Source of the DNA: MWDV01 sp002070715
Lineage (GTDB): Bacteria; Verrucomicrobiota; Verrucomicrobiia; Limisphaerales; MWDV01
Direction: 5' to 3'
Assembly: GCA_035411585.1 (NCBI GenBank)
Contig: DAONTI010000017.1
Span: 1 to 64,000, forward strand
DNA length: 64,000 bases
The position numbers and the translations under genes were made by a program. The notes beneath the pieces are model-generated. The model ran no database searches. It saw only the letters and a list, made by a program, of their open reading frames with translations, and was not told the origin of the DNA. Position 1 is the stretch's first letter, and the number at the start of each line of letters is the position of its first letter. Below are positions 61,420-64,000 of this stretch, in pieces.

Positions 61420-64000
61420 ATGTCCAATCCTTTCTTCGATCATCCGATCCTGAACTCGCCCTATGAGTATCCGCGAAAGCATTGGGAGCTTGATGATCAG
61501 GGGCAGCCGACCCAGCGCGTCATTGAGCGACGGCGCCGGGCGGAATTCATCACGCCCATTCCCAAGCCCAAGAAGCGGAAGCGGGGGACGCAGCAGGAGG
61601 AAATGGTTTTTGATGAAGGGAAAGGCCTTTCCTCGCAGCGACAACAATACGACGTCACTTCCATCATCAATGAAGTCCGCCAACATGTGGATAGGTGGCG
61701 GGAGCTGCCGCCCGGCGCCTGGCAGGTCACTCCGGAGACCGCCCGGCTTTTGCAGCACTGGCGGCACCACAACTTTGGCGGCATCCGCCCGTTCTTCTGT
61801 CAGGTGGAGGCGGTGGAGACCGCCATCTGGCTCACCGAAGTGGCTCCCCACAGCGACGCCGGGAGACGCCTCCTTGATCACCTCACGGCCGCCAATCGGG
61901 ACGCCAATCCCGAACTCATGCGCCTGGCGCTGAAGCTGGCCACCGGCTCCGGCAAAACCACCGTGATGGCCATGCTCATCGCCTGGCAAACGATCAACGC
62001 CGTCCGGCGCTCGAACAGCAAGCATTTCACCCGCGGCTTTCTGGTGGTCTCGCCCGGGCTCACCATCAAAGACCGCCTGCGGGTTCTGCAGCCCAACGAT
62101 CCCGACAGCTACTACCAGAACCGCGAATTGGTGCCGCACGACCTGTTGGACGACTTGCGGCGCGCCAAGATCGTCATTACGAACTACCACGCCTTCAAGC
62201 GGCGTGAACGCGTGGAACTCTCCGCCGGTGGCCGGGCGCTGCTGCAGGGGCGCACCGGCGATGCGCTCCACACGCAGGAAACCGAAGGCCAGATGATTCA
62301 GCGGGTCATGCCGGAGCTCATGGGCATGAAGAACATTCTGGTGTTGAATGATGAGGCGCACCACTGCTACCGCGAAAAACCGCAGGAGGCGGATGATGAG
62401 GAGTTGAAGGGCGACGACAAGAAGGAAGCGGAAAAGAACAACGAAGCCGCCCGCCTGTGGATTTCCGGTCTGGAAATCGTGAAACGCCGTCTCGGCATCG
62501 CGCGCGTCTTCGATCTCTCGGCCACGCCCTTCTTCCTCCGCGGCTCGGGCTACGCCGAAGGCACGCTGTTCCCCTGGACCATGAGCGACTTTTCGCTGAT
62601 GGACGCGATTGAATGCGGCATTGTGAAGCTGCCCCGCGTGCCGGTGGCGGAAAACATCCCCGGCGATGAATTGCCCGTTTATCGGAACCTGTGGGAGCAC
62701 ATCCGCAAAGACATGCCCAAGAAAGGCCGGGGCCAGGGCGGGAAACTTGATCCGTTGAAGCTGCCCACCCGTCTGCAAACCGCGCTCCAGGCGCTCTACG
62801 GTCATTACGAGAAAACTTTCAAACTCTGGGAGGACGAAGGCATCCGCGTGCCACCCTGTTTTATCATTGTCTGCCAGAACACCGCCATTTCGAAACTGGT
62901 TTACGATTTCGTCTCCGGCTTTCACCGCGAAAACGAAGACGGCACGACGACCTTGGAAAACGGGCGGCTGCCCCTGTTCCGCAATTTCGATGAAACAACG
63001 GGCAACCCGCTGCCGCGTCCCAATACGCTGCTGATTGACAGCGAACAACTGGAAGCCGGGGATGCGCTGGACGAAAATTTCCGCGCCATGGCGGGCGACG
63101 AAATTGAGCGCTTTCGCCGCGAGATCATCGAACGCAGCGGGGACGTCCGCGCCGCGGATCATCTCACCGATCAGGATTTGTTGCGCGAGGTGATGAACAC
63201 CGTCGGCAAGCCCGGCCAGTTGGGTGGTTCCATCCGCTGCGTGGTTTCCGTTTCGATGCTCACCGAGGGGTGGGACGCCAACACGGTCACGCACGTGCTC
63301 GGGATCCGCGCCTTTGGCACGCAACTGTTGTGCGAACAGGTCATCGGCCGCGCGCTCCGGCGCCAGTCCTACGACTTGAATGAGGAAGGGCTGTTTAATG
63401 TGGAATACGCCGACGTCTTTGGCGTTCCCTTCGATTTCACCGCCAAGCCCGTCATCGCCCCGCCGGCCCCTCCGCGCGAGACGGTGCAGGTCAAAGCCCT
63501 GCGGCCCGAGCGCGATGCTTTGGAAATCCGTTTTCCGCGCGTGGAAGGCTATCGGGTGGAGCTGCCGGAGGAACGCCTCACCGCGAACTTCAATGACGAT
63601 TCCATTCTCGAACTCAACCCCGATCTTGTGGGGCCCTCCATTACGCGCAATGCCGGCATCATCGGTCAGGGCGTGGACCTGAATCTGGAGCATTTGGACG
63701 ACCTGCGCCCTTCCACGCTGGTCTTTCAAATCACGCAACGGTTGCTTTACACGAAATGGCGCGATCCCGGGGAGGAGCCCAAGCTGCACCTTTTCGGGCA
63801 GCTCAAGCGCATCACCAAACAATGGCTGGATACCTGCCTCGTGTGCCAAGGCGGCACCTATCCCGGATTGCTCATGTATCAGGAATTGGCGGACATGGCC
63901 TGCAACCGCATCACCGCCGGCATCACCCGCGCGCTGGAAGGCCAACGCCCCATCAAAGCGCTGCTCGATCCCTACAATCCCACCGGCTCCACCGCACACG
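61420..64000 (+). CDS. Second restriction-type DEAD/DEAH helicase, runs off window
   Basis: An incomplete plus-strand gene starting at ATG 61420 (MSNPFFDHPILNSPYEYPRK) and open to the window end, at least 860 codons. Motifs: Walker A LATGSGKTT near residue 175, NDEAHH near 311, DLSATPFFLRGSG (motif III), and VSMLTEGWDANTVTHVLGIR with QVIGRALRR (motifs V and VI). These match large type III restriction (Res-like) or BPTD_3080-type endonucleases. The nuclease part would be downstream. It differs in its N-terminal region from the Res at 52020, so it is not a duplicate, and a partner methyltransferase may follow outside the window. It diverges from the DUF2249 gene. Confidence 0.85.
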   Translation, partial: MSNPFFDHPILNSPYEYPRKHWELDDQGQPTQRVIERRRRAEFITPIPKPKKRKRGTQQEEMVFDEGKGLSSQRQQYDVTSIINEVRQHVDRWRELPPGAWQVTPETARLLQHWRHHNFGGIRPFFCQVEAVETAIWLTEVAPHSDAGRRLLDHLTAANRDANPELMRLALKLATGSGKTTVMAMLIAWQTINAVRRSNSKHFTRGFLVVSPGLTIKDRLRVLQPNDPDSYYQNRELVPHDLLDDLRRAKIVITNYHAFKRRERVELSAGGRALLQGRTGDALHTQETEGQMIQRVMPELMGMKNILVLNDEAHHCYREKPQEADDEELKGDDKKEAEKNNEAARLWISGLEIVKRRLGIARVFDLSATPFFLRGSGYAEGTLFPWTMSDFSLMDAIECGIVKLPRVPVAENIPGDELPVYRNLWEHIRKDMPKKGRGQGGKLDPLKLPTRLQTALQALYGHYEKTFKLWEDEGIRVPPCFIIVCQNTAISKLVYDFVSGFHRENEDGTTTLENGRLPLFRNFDETTGNPLPRPNTLLIDSEQLEAGDALDENFRAMAGDEIERFRREIIERSGDVRAADHLTDQDLLREVMNTVGKPGQLGGSIRCVVSVSMLTEGWDANTVTHVLGIRAFGTQLLCEQVIGRALRRQSYDLNEEGLFNVEYADVFGVPFDFTAKPVIAPPAPPRETVQVKALRPERDALEIRFPRVEGYRVELPEERLTANFNDDSILELNPDLVGPSITRNAGIIGQGVDLNLEHLDDLRPSTLVFQITQRLLYTKWRDPGEEPKLHLFGQLKRITKQWLDTCLVCQGGTYPGLLMYQELADMACNRITAGITRALEGQRPIKALLDPYNPTGSTAH

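Noticed and set aside
61330..63999. Long minus-strand frame of about 890 codons
   Set aside because: It is antisense to a clear plus-strand restriction helicase with all SF2 motifs; its own translation has no recognisable domain and biased composition typical of shadow frames in high-GC DNA.

Overview
The window is high-GC DNA from a Gram-negative bacterium. The best guess is a Verrucomicrobiota member (subdivision 3 / Limisphaerales-like). This is inferred from the LpxC-FabZ fusion, a GspG-like prepilin, DUF1080 and other large secreted carbohydrate-related proteins, secreted proteins with a shared C-terminal tail ending in an aromatic-aromatic-Arg motif, abundant dispersed palindromic repeats and few Shine-Dalgarno motifs. 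No rRNA, tRNA or CRISPR array was recognised.

Layout. 0-1 kb: a frameshifted IS481-type transposase. 1.1-3.2 kb: a secreted RCC1 protein made of twelve exact 150-bp repeats. 3.6-7.8 kb: GltS, then on the minus strand LpxC-FabZ, LpxA (lipid A) and RsmI. 8.1-10.1 kb: convergent gmd and fcl (GDP-L-fucose). 10.4-10.85 kb: a prepilin with a strong terminator. 11-18.4 kb: ProS, an FAH-family enzyme, a C26 peptidase coupled to a sigma-54 response regulator, an alpha/beta hydrolase, and a stand-alone GMP synthase ATP-pyrophosphatase. 18.6-21.6 kb: a secreted six-hairpin glycosidase and PlsY. 21.8-25.7 kb (minus): a tight run of deoxyhypusine-synthase-like protein, Ser/Thr kinase, N-carbamoylputrescine amidase and RmlD-like reductase. 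25.8-34.3 kb (minus): mostly secreted or sugar-related proteins (C45-type NTN hydrolase fused to a propeller, Gfo/Idh/MocA, TIM-barrel-like protein, GH5-like enzyme, DUF1080), plus one unknown protein. 34.5-43.5 kb: very large secreted proteins, one of them interrupted by an in-frame TAG. 43.6-51.7 kb: ParC-like topoisomerase, NadA, CysK, Na/Pi symporter, FumC.

52-64 kb is a defence region. It holds a type III-like restriction subunit (helicase plus PD-ExK nuclease), a coupled winged-helix-like protein, a degenerate 5' copy of the mod gene, an OLD-like AAA ATPase with a TOPRIM/DUF4435-like half, and the full type III-like DNA methyltransferase. After a lipoprotein and a triple-DUF2249 protein, a second, different restriction-helicase gene starts at 61420 and runs off the window. 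The ATPase sits exactly between the partial and the complete copy of the mod 5' end. This nested arrangement is the most interesting system here.

Starts were chosen by homology where upstream in-frame extensions exist; alternatives are noted in each entry.
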